A stretch of 64,000 nt of DNA, taken from assembly GCA_002423185.1 (NCBI GenBank), contig DIUX01000005.1:1-64000 (forward strand). The letters run 5' to 3'. The notes beneath the pieces are model-generated. The model saw nothing but the letters and a program-made list of their open reading frames with translations. It had not been told where the DNA came from and did no database searches. This DNA comes from Micavibrio sp. UBA6147. GTDB lineage: Bacteria; Pseudomonadota; Alphaproteobacteria; Micavibrionales; UBA1664. Position 1 is the first letter of the stretch; every line of letters starts with the position of its first letter. This document shows, one piece after another, positions 24,317 to 33,146 of the stretch. The position numbers and the translations under genes are program-made.

Positions 24317-25162
24317 TTAAAACAGAAAACCGGCATGATGCCGCAAATGATCCGCGATGAAGCTCTGAATAAAGTAATAACTGTGGTCATAGCCGTCTTG
24401 CCAGCGCAAGGTGAGGGCTTGCCCCGCCGCTTGGCAGGCTTGCTCGAACAATTCCGGTTTCAATTGATCCTGCAAAAACGGGTCAGCCGTGCCTTGGTCG
24501 ATTAAAATGCTCGAATTATGGTGCGCGTTATCGGCAAGGTGAACCAAGGCGCACGCATCGTGACGCAGCCAGATGGCGGGGTCATCGCCGAGATAATGCG
24601 TGAACGCCTTTTGCCCCCACGGCACTTGCGACGGCGCGACAATCGGGGCAAAGGCGGAGGCGCAGCGATACAGATGCGGGTATTTGAAAAACAGAGTCAG
24701 CGCCCCATGCCCGCCCATGGAATGCCCCATAATGCCCTGCGCATCGCGCTTGACGGGAAAGGCGGCGGGGATCATGGCGGCGAGTTCATGGGCAATATAG
24801 TGTTCCATGCGGTAATGCGATGCCCATGGCGTTTGCGTGGCGTCAATGTAAAACCCCGCGCCTTTGCCAAGGTCATGCGCCGCCGCATCATCCGCCGCGT
24901 CATCGGCGCGCGGGGATGTATCGGGCGCAAGAATGGCAAGCCCGAGCGAGGCCGCAGCGGCATAGGCACCGGCCTTGGTTGTGAAGTTTTCATGGGTGCA
25001 GGTCAGGCCGGATAAGAACGTGATATAGGGCACAGGCGTGTCATGCGCTGCGGCGGGCGGCAAGAAAATCGAAAACCGCATTCCTCCCTTAAGCGCGTCA
25101 CTGCTGTGTTCACAAATATGCAAAACGCCGCCGAAACAGCGATGGCTTTGTATAATCTCCAT
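24317..25162 (-). CDS. fghA: S-formylglutathione hydrolase
   Basis: The 281-residue esterase D family enzyme hydrolyses S-formylglutathione to formate and glutathione, the second step of formaldehyde detoxification. GHSMGGHGAL holds the nucleophile Ser; CTHENFTTKAG, YITFLSGLTCT and DGYDHSYYFI are family signatures, the last with the catalytic His. It lies 33 bp after adhC, forming the usual two-gene operon. Confidence 0.95.
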   Translation of the reverse strand: MEIIQSHRCFGGVLHICEHSSDALKGGMRFSIFLPPAAAHDTPVPYITFLSGLTCTHENFTTKAGAYAAAASLGLAILAPDTSPRADDAADDAAAHDLGKGAGFYIDATQTPWASHYRMEHYIAHELAAMIPAAFPVKRDAQGIMGHSMGGHGALTLFFKYPHLYRCASAFAPIVAPSQVPWGQKAFTHYLGDDPAIWLRHDACALVHLADNAHHNSSILIDQGTADPFLQDQLKPELFEQACQAAGQALTLRWQDGYDHSYYFIQSFIADHLRHHAGFLF

Positions 25163-25195
25163 CGTGAGGCTCCTTACTTCGCTTCGTTGAACAAA

Positions 25196-26302
25196 TTAAT
25201 ATAACACGACACTGCGGATGCTCTTACCCTCATGCATCAGGTCAAACGCAGTGTTGATGGCGTCCAACGGCATGGTGTGGGTGATAAGGGAGTCGATATC
25301 AATCTTGCCATCCATGTACCAATCAACGATCTTTGGCACATCGGTGCGCCCGCGCGCGCCGCCAAAGGCCGACCCGCGCCAAACACGGCCGGTGACGAGC
25401 TGGAACGGACGGGTCGAGATTTCCTTGCCCGCGCCAGCCACACCGATAATGACACTCTCGCCCCATCCTTTGTGACAGCATTCAAGCGCCTGCCGCATCA
25501 CGTTGACATTGCCGATGCATTCAAAACTATAGTCAACGCCGCCATTGGTGAGGTCGCAAATCGCCTCGACCACATTCGGCGTGTCGTTCGGATTGATGAA
25601 GTCGGTCATACCGAATTGTTTGGCGAGGGCGACTTTGGACGGGTTGAGGTCTATGCCGATGATGCGGCTCGCCCCGACCATCCGCGCGCCTTGAATGACG
25701 TTTAGGCCAATCCCGCCAAGGCCGAACACGGCAACGGTGGAGCCGGGCTCAACCTTCGCGTCAAACACAACCGCCCCAACGCCCGTGGTGACGCCGCACC
25801 CGATATAGCAAATTTTATCAAACGGCGCGTCTTGGCGCACTTTGGCGACCGCGATTTCGGGCATGACGGTGAAGTTGGAGAAGGTCGATGTCCCCATATA
25901 ATGCAAAATCGGTTGTCCGTTCAGGGAAAAGCGGCTGGTGCCGTCGGGCATCAGGCCTTTGCCCTGTGTCGGGCGAATGGCTTGGCATAAATTGGTTTTA
26001 GGGTGGAGGCAATAGTCACACTCGCGGCATTCGGGGGTGTACAGCGGAATGACATGGTCGCCGACTTTGACGGATTTAACGCCGGCGCCGATCTCGCGGA
26101 CGATCCCTGCGCCCTCATGCCCCAAAATTGCTGGAAAAGCACCCTCTGGGTCGTCACCCGACAGGGTAAAGGCGTCCGTATGACAAACACCCGTGGCCAT
26201 GATTTCAACCAGAACTTCACCCTCTTTGGGGCCGTCAAGGTCGACGGTTTCGATTTGGAGGGGGCTTCCGGCCTTATAGGCGATGGCGGCGCGTGTTTTC
26301 AT
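25196..26302 (-). CDS. adhC: S-(hydroxymethyl)glutathione dehydrogenase / class III alcohol dehydrogenase
   Basis: The 368-residue zinc enzyme oxidises the formaldehyde-glutathione adduct with NAD. Catalytic zinc ligands are in GVCHTDAFTLSG and GHEGAG; the four structural-zinc cysteines are in CRECDYCLHPKTNLC. VFGLGGIGLNVIQGA is the NAD-binding loop. It is translated ahead of fghA. frmA is a synonym for this gene. Confidence 0.95.
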   Translation of the reverse strand: MKTRAAIAYKAGSPLQIETVDLDGPKEGEVLVEIMATGVCHTDAFTLSGDDPEGAFPAILGHEGAGIVREIGAGVKSVKVGDHVIPLYTPECRECDYCLHPKTNLCQAIRPTQGKGLMPDGTSRFSLNGQPILHYMGTSTFSNFTVMPEIAVAKVRQDAPFDKICYIGCGVTTGVGAVVFDAKVEPGSTVAVFGLGGIGLNVIQGARMVGASRIIGIDLNPSKVALAKQFGMTDFINPNDTPNVVEAICDLTNGGVDYSFECIGNVNVMRQALECCHKGWGESVIIGVAGAGKEISTRPFQLVTGRVWRGSAFGGARGRTDVPKIVDWYMDGKIDIDSLITHTMPLDAINTAFDLMHEGKSIRSVVLY

Positions 26303-26455
26303 GAGGGGAATCCTTTGTTGTCGAAAATTCTACACCGGATAAAAATAATATAAGCCACAGAATTTGAAAGGAAAAACTGTGTTTTTCTGGGGATTTTATT
26401 TCAAGAAGATTCGCCCACGCCCATCAAGTGGGCATGAGCGAACACGAATACGGGG

Positions 26456-28867
26456 TCAGGCGCGGAGTTTGCCGCCTGTTTTGCTCTCGACTTCCTTAAT
26501 GATGCGGGTCGACAGCGCGTCGATCTCCTCATCCCGCAGAGTTGCGTCTTTGGGCTGAATTTTCACCGACACGGCGACCGATTTTTGCGTGTCGGCAATG
26601 CCCTTGCCTTGGTACACGTCAAAAACCGACACATCGGCGATAAGGTTTTTATCCGCCCCCGCAATCGCGCGGACAAGGTTATCCGCCGTGATGGCGCGAT
26701 CCAGCAAGAACGCAAAATCGCGGGTCAAAGGTTGCAACGCTGACAAAGCCAAAAGCTTCTTCGCCGTGCCTTTGGCGCGGGTTTGCGGCAAGGATTCAAG
26801 GAACAACTCAAACCCGCAAACGGGGCCCTGAATGTCGATTTCCTCAAGGATCAACGGGTGAATCTCGCCGAAATGGGCGATGATGTTTTTGCCGAGGCGT
26901 AAAACACCGCTGCGCCCCGGATGGTACCATTCGGGGGCGTCATCGCCAACTTGCAGTGACGCAGGCCCGCCGCAAGCGGCAATCGCCGCAAGGGCGTCGG
27001 CCTTGGCATCAAACGCGTCAACAGGGCGGCTGGCGTCCGCGCCGCTCCAATGACGCGATCCTGCGCCCCCGTGACGCACGCCGGCGGCAACGTCTTTGGT
27101 GTCTTCGGGGTTGATACCGAAAAACACGGGGCCGACTTCGAACAACGCGGCATTGCCGTGCCCGCGGTCGTGGTTGCGCTTCAAGGCGTTCACCAGATTC
27201 GGCAGGATGCTGGTGCGCAGGCGCGATAAATCGCTGCTGATCGGGTTGACCAAGGTGATGGCCTTGGTGTCAACATTGATGTCCTTCGGCAAGAATTGAT
27301 CCGCCAGTTTTTCCGCCATGAACGACCATGTGACGCATTCTTGCAAGCCGCGCGCGGCAAGGCTGCGGGCAACCGCACTGCGGCGCAGATAACTCACGGG
27401 CTGTGTCGCCAAGCTGCGTGTGTCATCGGCGCGGACGGAAACAGGGGGGATGTGGTCGAGCCCGTGAATCCGTAACACTTCCTCGACAAGGTCGGCGGCG
27501 CCTTCGATATCGGCGCGCCAGCTCGGCGGGTTGACGACCCAGTGGTCGCCGGAATTTTTCACGGCAAAGCCGAGATGGAGTAAAATGTTTTTTTGGCGGG
27601 CGGGGTCAATGTCAATGCCGCCAAGCTTGGATGTCAGGCCGGGGGTGAAAACGATCTCCCGCGCGCATGACGGGGCTTGCCCCGCGATCACGATCTCTGA
27701 AGCCTCGCCGCCGCACAGATCAATAATCATCCGCGTGGCGATGTCGGTGGCTTGTGCCAAAAATGCGGGGTCAACGCCGCGCTCGAAACGGTACCGTGCA
27801 TCGCTGATGACCTGAAGTTTGCGGCCAGTTTTGGCGATGTCGGACGGGTCAAAATAGGCGCATTCAAGGAATACGTTGACGGTGCTGTCTTCGCATCCTG
27901 TTGTCGTGCCGCCGACAATCCCGCCAAGGCCGAGAACGCCGCTGTCATCACAAATCGCGGTCATGCCCCCTTCAAGCGTGTAGGATTTGTCGTTCAACGC
28001 GTCAAATTTTTCGCCCGATTGGCCGCCGCGCACATGAATATCGCCCTTCAAACGGTCGGCGTCATAAACGTGCAACGGGCGACACAGGCCGATGGTCATA
28101 TAATTCGTAATGTCCACAAGCGCCGATATCGGGCGCAGGCCAATGCTTTTGAGGCGGTTTTGCAGCCATTCGGGGGAGGGGCCGTTTTTAACGCCGCGAA
28201 TGGTGCGGCCATAAAAGGTGCGGCATCCGTGACCGTCCTTGGCCAAGGTCACTTTGGTCGGGCTTTGGAATGCGCCCTTGACGGGGTTATTGGGCAAGGG
28301 TTTGAGCGTTCCAAGGCCAAGCGCCGCCAAATCTCGCGCAATGCCGTAAATTCCGGCGCAATCGGCGCGGTTCGGAGTGACGTTGATTTCGACGATCGGG
28401 TCGTTCAGGCCGAATAAATCCGCCATCGGCGTGCCGATGGGTGTGTCTTCGGGAAGGTCGATAATGCCCTTATGTTCGTCGGATAACAGCATTTCTTTTT
28501 CGGACACCAACATGCCGTTGGAATCAACGCCGCGGATTTGGCTCTTTTTCAAGGTGACGTCAAGGCCGGGGATATAGCTCCCGCTCGGCGCAAAAACGGC
28601 TTTCATGCCGGTGCGGGCATTGGGCGCGCCGCAGACAACTTGGTGGACAACACCGTCATCGGTGCGGACTTTGCAAACGCGCAGGCGGTCGGCGTCGGGG
28701 TGCTGGACGGCTTCCTCAACATGGGCAACTTTGAACGGGGCATAGATTTGCGCCTTGTCCTGAACGCCCTCAACCTCAAGCCCCACAGCGGTCAGGCCGA
28801 TCACGATCTGATCCAGCGTCGCATCAGTGTCGAGGTAATCCTTCAGCCACGATAATGTGAATTTCAT
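26456..28867 (-). CDS. pheT: Phenylalanyl-tRNA synthetase beta subunit
   Basis: The 803-residue subunit has the expected domain order. The tRNA-binding EMAP-like domain is at about 39-150 (VVHQVVCGAPNAR), followed by the B3/B4 editing domain, the B5 domain and the C-terminal ferredoxin-fold anticodon-binding domain (PLTRDFAFLLDR, then DVYQGKGI). Its 5' end overlaps a GNAT gene by 44 bp. That gene separates it from pheS, an unusual insertion in a normally contiguous pair. Confidence 0.97.
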   Translation of the reverse strand: MKFTLSWLKDYLDTDATLDQIVIGLTAVGLEVEGVQDKAQIYAPFKVAHVEEAVQHPDADRLRVCKVRTDDGVVHQVVCGAPNARTGMKAVFAPSGSYIPGLDVTLKKSQIRGVDSNGMLVSEKEMLLSDEHKGIIDLPEDTPIGTPMADLFGLNDPIVEINVTPNRADCAGIYGIARDLAALGLGTLKPLPNNPVKGAFQSPTKVTLAKDGHGCRTFYGRTIRGVKNGPSPEWLQNRLKSIGLRPISALVDITNYMTIGLCRPLHVYDADRLKGDIHVRGGQSGEKFDALNDKSYTLEGGMTAICDDSGVLGLGGIVGGTTTGCEDSTVNVFLECAYFDPSDIAKTGRKLQVISDARYRFERGVDPAFLAQATDIATRMIIDLCGGEASEIVIAGQAPSCAREIVFTPGLTSKLGGIDIDPARQKNILLHLGFAVKNSGDHWVVNPPSWRADIEGAADLVEEVLRIHGLDHIPPVSVRADDTRSLATQPVSYLRRSAVARSLAARGLQECVTWSFMAEKLADQFLPKDINVDTKAITLVNPISSDLSRLRTSILPNLVNALKRNHDRGHGNAALFEVGPVFFGINPEDTKDVAAGVRHGGAGSRHWSGADASRPVDAFDAKADALAAIAACGGPASLQVGDDAPEWYHPGRSGVLRLGKNIIAHFGEIHPLILEEIDIQGPVCGFELFLESLPQTRAKGTAKKLLALSALQPLTRDFAFLLDRAITADNLVRAIAGADKNLIADVSVFDVYQGKGIADTQKSVAVSVKIQPKDATLRDEEIDALSTRIIKEVESKTGGKLRA

Positions 28868-29453
28868 CTTGTCTGTCCTTATTGTCTATTGTCTGTCTGT
28901 TTCCGTTCGGCAAGGCGGCCTCGCCCTGCATATCTTTTAAAAGCCGGAGGGGCAGGACATGAAGGTCAAAATCGACATTCACGCTGTGCCCCTTGTAAAA
29001 CGCTTTGGCGGCATCATTGCGCCCCTCAACCAGCCAGTAAATTCGATCCCAGCCGAGCGCATCGCCCATGTTGCCGAGCATGGCCAGCAAGGCCGATCCG
29101 ACCCCTTTGCGGCGGTATGGCGGGTCAACATACACGTCTTGTAAATAGCATACGGGCGCCACGGCACCGGCAACCGGATGGACAACGTAATGAAGCAAGC
29201 CGCACAGGGCATTTGGCGATGTGCTAGATGGAGCGCTTGCTCCATGGCCTGCATCACGCGCGTCATCATCGTTGGTAACATCGGTGGCAACCAACCCGCC
29301 GATTCCCATCGGGGATGTGCCGGCTTTCAAAAGCGTCCATGTTGCGTCAATGGCGGCGTCATCCAGCGTACCGTCCGCCGCAACGCTGCGCCGCCACAGG
29401 GCTTTCCATGCGGCGTAATCCGGCGTGTCGATGGGACGTATGGCAAAGCTCAT
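28824..29453 (-). CDS. GNAT family N-acetyltransferase between pheS and pheT
   Basis: The 209-residue product shows VCYLQDVYVDPPYRRKGVGSALL, the acetyl-CoA-binding R-x-x-G-x-G/A motif, and YWLVEGRNDAAKAFYKGHS in the last conserved strands. Residues 60-85 contain an insertion rich in Asp, Ala and Ser. The substrate is unknown. It is inside the phenylalanyl-tRNA synthetase operon and overlaps the pheT start by 44 bp. Its last 25-30 residues lie in the overlap, so an earlier ancestral stop is possible. Confidence 0.8.
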   Translation of the reverse strand: MSFAIRPIDTPDYAAWKALWRRSVAADGTLDDAAIDATWTLLKAGTSPMGIGGLVATDVTNDDDARDAGHGASAPSSTSPNALCGLLHYVVHPVAGAVAPVCYLQDVYVDPPYRRKGVGSALLAMLGNMGDALGWDRIYWLVEGRNDAAKAFYKGHSVNVDFDLHVLPLRLLKDMQGEAALPNGNRQTIDNKDRQDEIHIIVAEGLPRH

Positions 29454-29544
29454 GAAACGATATGACCTGTTTGTGACCTATGGTTGACCTGTTTTTGAGC
29501 CATTTGCGCCGAAGGTGATGCGATTTTGACCCGTTTTTGACTTG

Positions 29545-30630
29545 TCATTGCCCCTTGGCGGTATTTGGCATGTCCAAGGCATCGAATCCGTAATGCGACA
29601 ACCACCGTGTATCGCCCTCAAAAAAGGTACGAAGGTCGGGAATGCCGTATTTCAACATCGCGATCCGTTCAATCCCCATACCAAAGGCAAAGCCTTGGTA
29701 TTCATCCGGGTCAATGCCGCAATTTTTAAGGACATTCGGATGCACCATGCCGCAGCCCAAAATCTCCAACCAGTCATCCCCCGCACCAATCGACAGGCCG
29801 CCGCCTTTACGGCTGCACCCGATGTCCATTTCGGCGGAGGGTTCGGTGAAGGGGAAGAAGCTGGGGCGAAAACGCACCGGCAAGTCATCAACCTTGAAAA
29901 AGGCGCGGCAAAAATCTGTCAAACAGCCCTTCAAATGACCCATATGGATGTCTTTATCAATGTAAAGCCCCTCGAATTGGTGGAAAACGGGGGTGTGGGT
30001 GATGTCGTAATCCGACCGGTAAACCCGCCCCGGCACGACAATCTTGAAGGGCGGTTTATTGCCCATCATGGTGCGGATTTGTACCGTGGAGGTGTGGGTG
30101 CGCAGCAAGCGTTTCGCCTCGTCGCCTTGCTTGCCGTCAACATCGGGAAGGTAAAACGTGTCGTGCATTTCACGCGCCGGATGGTCGTGCGGGAAGTTCA
30201 GCGCAGTGAAATTATGGAAGTCGTCCTCAACATCGGGGCCGAGTTCAACGGTGAAGCCCATCTCTGCAAAAATGGCGATGAGTTCGTCAATGGTTTGAGT
30301 GATAGGGTGAATGCTGCCCTTACGTTCAGGGCGCGGGGCAAGGGTCACGTCAATTGTTTCACGCGCCAAACGCTCGGCCATGTCTTGCTTTTTGAGGGCG
30401 GTTTGCTGGCGGTCGATCAAGGCGGCGATCTCGTCTTTGAGCAGGTTCAGAGCCTGACCGCGCTCTTTGCGTTCCTCTGGGGTGAGGTTGCCGAGGGTTT
30501 TCATCATCTCGGTGATGCGGCCTTTTTTGCCAAGCGCCTTGACGCGAGCATCCTCAAGGGATTGCAGGTCGTTGGCGGCCTCAACCATGCCGGAGAGTTC
30601 GTTTTTCAGGTCTTTGAGTTGCATGTCCAT
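29545..30630 (-). CDS. pheS: Phenylalanyl-tRNA synthetase alpha subunit
   Basis: The 361-residue catalytic subunit has an N-terminal coiled coil (about 1-85), then the class II core: motif 2 region FRPSFFPFTEPSAEMDIGC and motif 3 FAFGMGIERIAMLKYGI. HPAREMHDTFYL is a typical PheS segment. It is separated from rplT by two hairpin terminators. The longer antisense frame on the plus strand (29542-30729) is a shadow. Confidence 0.97.
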   Translation of the reverse strand: MDMQLKDLKNELSGMVEAANDLQSLEDARVKALGKKGRITEMMKTLGNLTPEERKERGQALNLLKDEIAALIDRQQTALKKQDMAERLARETIDVTLAPRPERKGSIHPITQTIDELIAIFAEMGFTVELGPDVEDDFHNFTALNFPHDHPAREMHDTFYLPDVDGKQGDEAKRLLRTHTSTVQIRTMMGNKPPFKIVVPGRVYRSDYDITHTPVFHQFEGLYIDKDIHMGHLKGCLTDFCRAFFKVDDLPVRFRPSFFPFTEPSAEMDIGCSRKGGGLSIGAGDDWLEILGCGMVHPNVLKNCGIDPDEYQGFAFGMGIERIAMLKYGIPDLRTFFEGDTRWLSHYGFDALDMPNTAKGQ

Positions 30631-30702
30631 CTCTTATGTTGTCCTGTGCGGTTCAGGGTGTTGCCGGCCAAGAAGCAGGCGGTCATAATCGGGTCTGAAT
30701 GT

Positions 30703-30738
30703 AAAAAGGGCGCATCCCCGTTTGAATGAGGTGCGCCC
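30703..30738 (-). terminator. Terminator or attenuator in the pheS leader
   Basis: On the minus strand a GGGCGCA/TGCGCCC stem, extended by a CC-GG pair, is followed directly by TTTTT. It sits about 75 bp upstream of the pheS start and downstream of the rplT terminator, so it could act as an attenuator. No Phe-rich leader peptide is evident. Confidence 0.65.
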
Positions 30739-30772
30739 TGAATGACTTTGGTTTCTTGCTTGATCAGTCGCT

Positions 30773-30800
30773 CAAAAATAACAGCGGGAATAACCCCGCT
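30773..30800 (-). terminator. Intrinsic terminator after rplT
   Basis: AGCGGG/CCCGCT stem with a six-base loop, followed on the minus strand by GTTATTTTT. It lies just after the rplT stop codon. Confidence 0.7.
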
Positions 30801-30803
30801 TTA

Positions 30804-31172
30804 TTATGCGGCCTTTGCGTTCAGGGCTTTTTGAGCCTGATCAAAAACAGATTTGAATGCGTCTGGGTTGTGTACCGCGAGATCCGCAAGCACTTTGCGA
30901 TCCATTTCGATGCCGGCCTTTTTCATGCCGCCCATGAATTGGGAGTATGTCAAACCGTGCATGCGTGTGGCGGCGTTGATACGCTGAATCCACAGGGCGC
31001 GGAAATTCCGTTTCTTTTGCTTGCGGTGCGCATAGGCGTATTGCAAAGCTTTTTCAACGGATTGAACCGCGGTGCGGTAGCAATTCTTGCGGCGGCCGTA
31101 ATGGCCTTTGGCAAGTTTGATAATTTTACGATGACGCGCATGGGCGCGTGGTCCGCCTTTTGTCCGAGCCAT
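30804..31172 (-). CDS. rplT: 50S ribosomal protein L20
   Basis: The 122-residue, strongly basic protein starts MARTKGGPRAHARHRKIIKLAKG and has the family segment WIQRINAATRMHGLTYSQFM. It binds 23S rRNA early in assembly. It is translated two bases after rpmI. infC, usually first in this operon, is not present in the window. Confidence 0.98.
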   Translation of the reverse strand: MARTKGGPRAHARHRKIIKLAKGHYGRRKNCYRTAVQSVEKALQYAYAHRKQKKRNFRALWIQRINAATRMHGLTYSQFMGGMKKAGIEMDRKVLADLAVHNPDAFKSVFDQAQKALNAKAA

Positions 31173-31174
31173 TG

Positions 31175-31438
31175 TTATGCTCCTTTCACGGTTGAAGCGT
31201 TATCATTGACGGCAACTGTTTTCTTGGCCTTGCGCTTGCGGGCATAGGGCATGAAGTTGGTCAAAAGGATACGGGCATCGGCCTCACACAGAACGGTTGT
31301 TCCGCGGGCTTTACGCTTCATTTTGGTGGGTTTGTTCATGAGCATGTGGCGGGCATTGGCTTGTTTGGCCTTAACCTTGCCGCTGGCAGTGACCTTGAAT
31401 CGCTTCTTGGCGCTGCTCTTGGTTTTCATCTTCGGCAT
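31175..31438 (-). CDS. rpmI: 50S ribosomal protein L35
   Basis: The 87-residue protein starts MPKMKTKSSAKKRFKVTASG, the L35 signature, which fixes the start at 31438. The C-terminal 20 residues (KTVAVNDNASTVKGA) extend past the usual 65-residue length. rplT follows. The 219 bp upstream hold no gene that I can support and probably contain the promoter. Confidence 0.96.
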   Translation of the reverse strand: MPKMKTKSSAKKRFKVTASGKVKAKQANARHMLMNKPTKMKRKARGTTVLCEADARILLTNFMPYARKRKAKKTVAVNDNASTVKGA

Positions 31439-31657
31439 TTTTCCATCCTTTTCTACAACGACCATAAGGCCGTATCAGGGTTTGTAACCATGCGGAAAGG
31501 CATGCCGTTTCGCCATCCGCACAACAAGAAGGCAAGTCTATACACGATTATACGGGGCATAATCAAGCATAAAATGGCGCAGGGCATGAATTTTGCGGGA
31601 CAATATTGGGGCTATGATACGATCGCATTTGGCCTCGCGTTTCATCTTCGTATCCCT

Positions 31658-32488
31658 CTATGAAAATTTGAGGATGAATTCCTGTGCGCCGCGCAAGACA
31701 TGAGGGCGCAAATTTGCGGCTTCAAGGCCGTTTGTGCCGCCTTCGAAGAGTTGAATGTCGAGATATTCACAGCCCGCCATTTCGCGCACCGTGTCGATTT
31801 GGTGCAACGGAACGGTGTCATCCGCGGTGCCTTGTTGGATCAAAATCGGCGCTTTATTGTGCTTAAGGGTCGCAATCGGGTCAAGTTGACGCAGTTGGTT
31901 AAACAGGCTGAGGCCGATTCTGTGGTGCCCGTATTCAAAATAGGGCAGGTCGTTGCCGTCTTTGTCTTTTGTTGCGCCGTGTTCAAGATAGGCCTTGAAC
32001 ACCGAGGTCGAATACGGGTCAAGCGCCGGCCAAAAAAGGGTCAGGGCGAGTGTCTTGAAGCCGGAATCCTTAAGGTTCAAAAAGGTCAGGAGGGGCGCTA
32101 CCCCAAGGCCGCAAGCAACGAAAATGACTTTTTTGAATCCTTCTTCCTTCGCGAGCCAGCTCATGACGCAATGAAGGTCTTCCTGCATCGTTTTGAAAGT
32201 CAGGTCGTGTTGTTGCCCGTCACTATCGCCGCAGCCGCGAAAGTCAAAAGACACAGAAGGCAAACCGCGTTCAGAGAGCATCCGCGCCAAATTCCCGAAC
32301 AAGGCGTCATGCGATTGGCGGTTGTTGCACGGCGCGTCATGCAGCATCACGACAATCGGTGTCGTGATGTCTTCTTCGACATCGGAGCCTTTAAGCTCGA
32401 TGCCCCAATTCAGGTGACCATCCGGCTTTTCATAAACAAGATTGAGGTTCTGGGTGTCGTTGACGGGGAGGAAAATTTCGGCGCCCAT
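31658..32488 (-). CDS. Alpha/beta-hydrolase-fold protein lacking catalytic Ser and His
   Basis: The 276-residue product has the alpha/beta hydrolase pattern: PIVVMLHDAPCNNRQSHD, SVSFDFRGCGDSDGQQHD and PILIQQGTADDTVPLHQ. The nucleophile elbow, normally G-x-S-x-G, reads VACGLGV, with Gly in the Ser position. The region that normally holds the catalytic His reads EGGTNGLE instead of a DHGF-type motif. The acid (TADD) is kept. It may be a non-enzymatic binding protein, or use a different chemistry through Cys. It is core-like in composition. Confidence 0.7.
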   Translation of the reverse strand: MGAEIFLPVNDTQNLNLVYEKPDGHLNWGIELKGSDVEEDITTPIVVMLHDAPCNNRQSHDALFGNLARMLSERGLPSVSFDFRGCGDSDGQQHDLTFKTMQEDLHCVMSWLAKEEGFKKVIFVACGLGVAPLLTFLNLKDSGFKTLALTLFWPALDPYSTSVFKAYLEHGATKDKDGNDLPYFEYGHHRIGLSLFNQLRQLDPIATLKHNKAPILIQQGTADDTVPLHQIDTVREMAGCEYLDIQLFEGGTNGLEAANLRPHVLRGAQEFILKFS

Positions 32489-32546
32489 TCAAAGTCCTTT
32501 GGGGTTTCGTTGGTGTTTTTAGCGGCAGTTTTTTTTAGGAGCCGAA

Positions 32547-33029
32547 TCAGGCCTGTTTCTTGCCGGAAGCGATGGGCTTGCTGTATTGCGCCTCAAGATC
32601 CCACGGGAAGTGAATCCATGTGTCTTGACTGACTTCCGTGACATAGGTGTCGGTGGTCGGTTGGCCTTCGGGCTTGGCGTAAACGCAGGCGAAATGAGCC
32701 TTGGGGAGCAAGGTACGCGCCACGCGGAATGTGTTGCCGGTATCGGCAAGGTCGTCAATCACCAACCATCCTTCGCCATCGCCAGCCAATGCGGCGGGCT
32801 TCAAGATGTTCGACTCGCGCTGGTTTTGGTGGTCGTAGCTTGAGATACACAGCGTTTCGATGAGGCGGATGTCAAGTTCGCGGGCGACAATACAGGCCGG
32901 AACAAGGCCGCCGCGCGTAATGGCGACAACGCCCTTCCACGAGCCGCGATCATTCAAACGCCATGCGAGCAATTTGGAATGACGGTGAAATTCGTCCCAC
33001 GAAATCGGAAAATCTTTAATTGGATCCAT
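32547..33029 (-). CDS. gpt: Xanthine phosphoribosyltransferase
   Basis: The 160-residue purine salvage enzyme transfers PRPP to xanthine or guanine. GVVAITRGGLVPACIVAREL and the PRPP loop WLVIDDLADTGNTFR are diagnostic, and WIHFPWD matches Gpt-type enzymes. The start at 33029 was chosen for its GAGGCA ribosome site and MDPIKDFPISWDEFH beginning; the first ATG adds 11 residues. The symbol follows the enteric homologue. Confidence 0.9.
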   Translation of the reverse strand: MDPIKDFPISWDEFHRHSKLLAWRLNDRGSWKGVVAITRGGLVPACIVARELDIRLIETLCISSYDHQNQRESNILKPAALAGDGEGWLVIDDLADTGNTFRVARTLLPKAHFACVYAKPEGQPTTDTYVTEVSQDTWIHFPWDLEAQYSKPIASGKKQA

Positions 33030-33146
33030 GTGTTGCCTCTGTGTCCTTATCGTCAATATCATCTATGCTGTGCGCAGTATACCCTGTCTTTATGGCCTTC
33101 GCAAAGGATAAGCTTTGAGTCAATACGTGCTTCTAACGCCCTGTTT

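Noticed and set aside
27752..28417. Plus-strand 221-codon frame within pheT
   Set aside because: Antisense to a conserved synthetase, no ribosome site and no recognisable domain.
29542..30729. Plus-strand open frame of 395 codons, longer than pheS itself
   Set aside because: It is exactly antisense to pheS, whose motifs are clear; high G+C wobble positions create long antisense frames.
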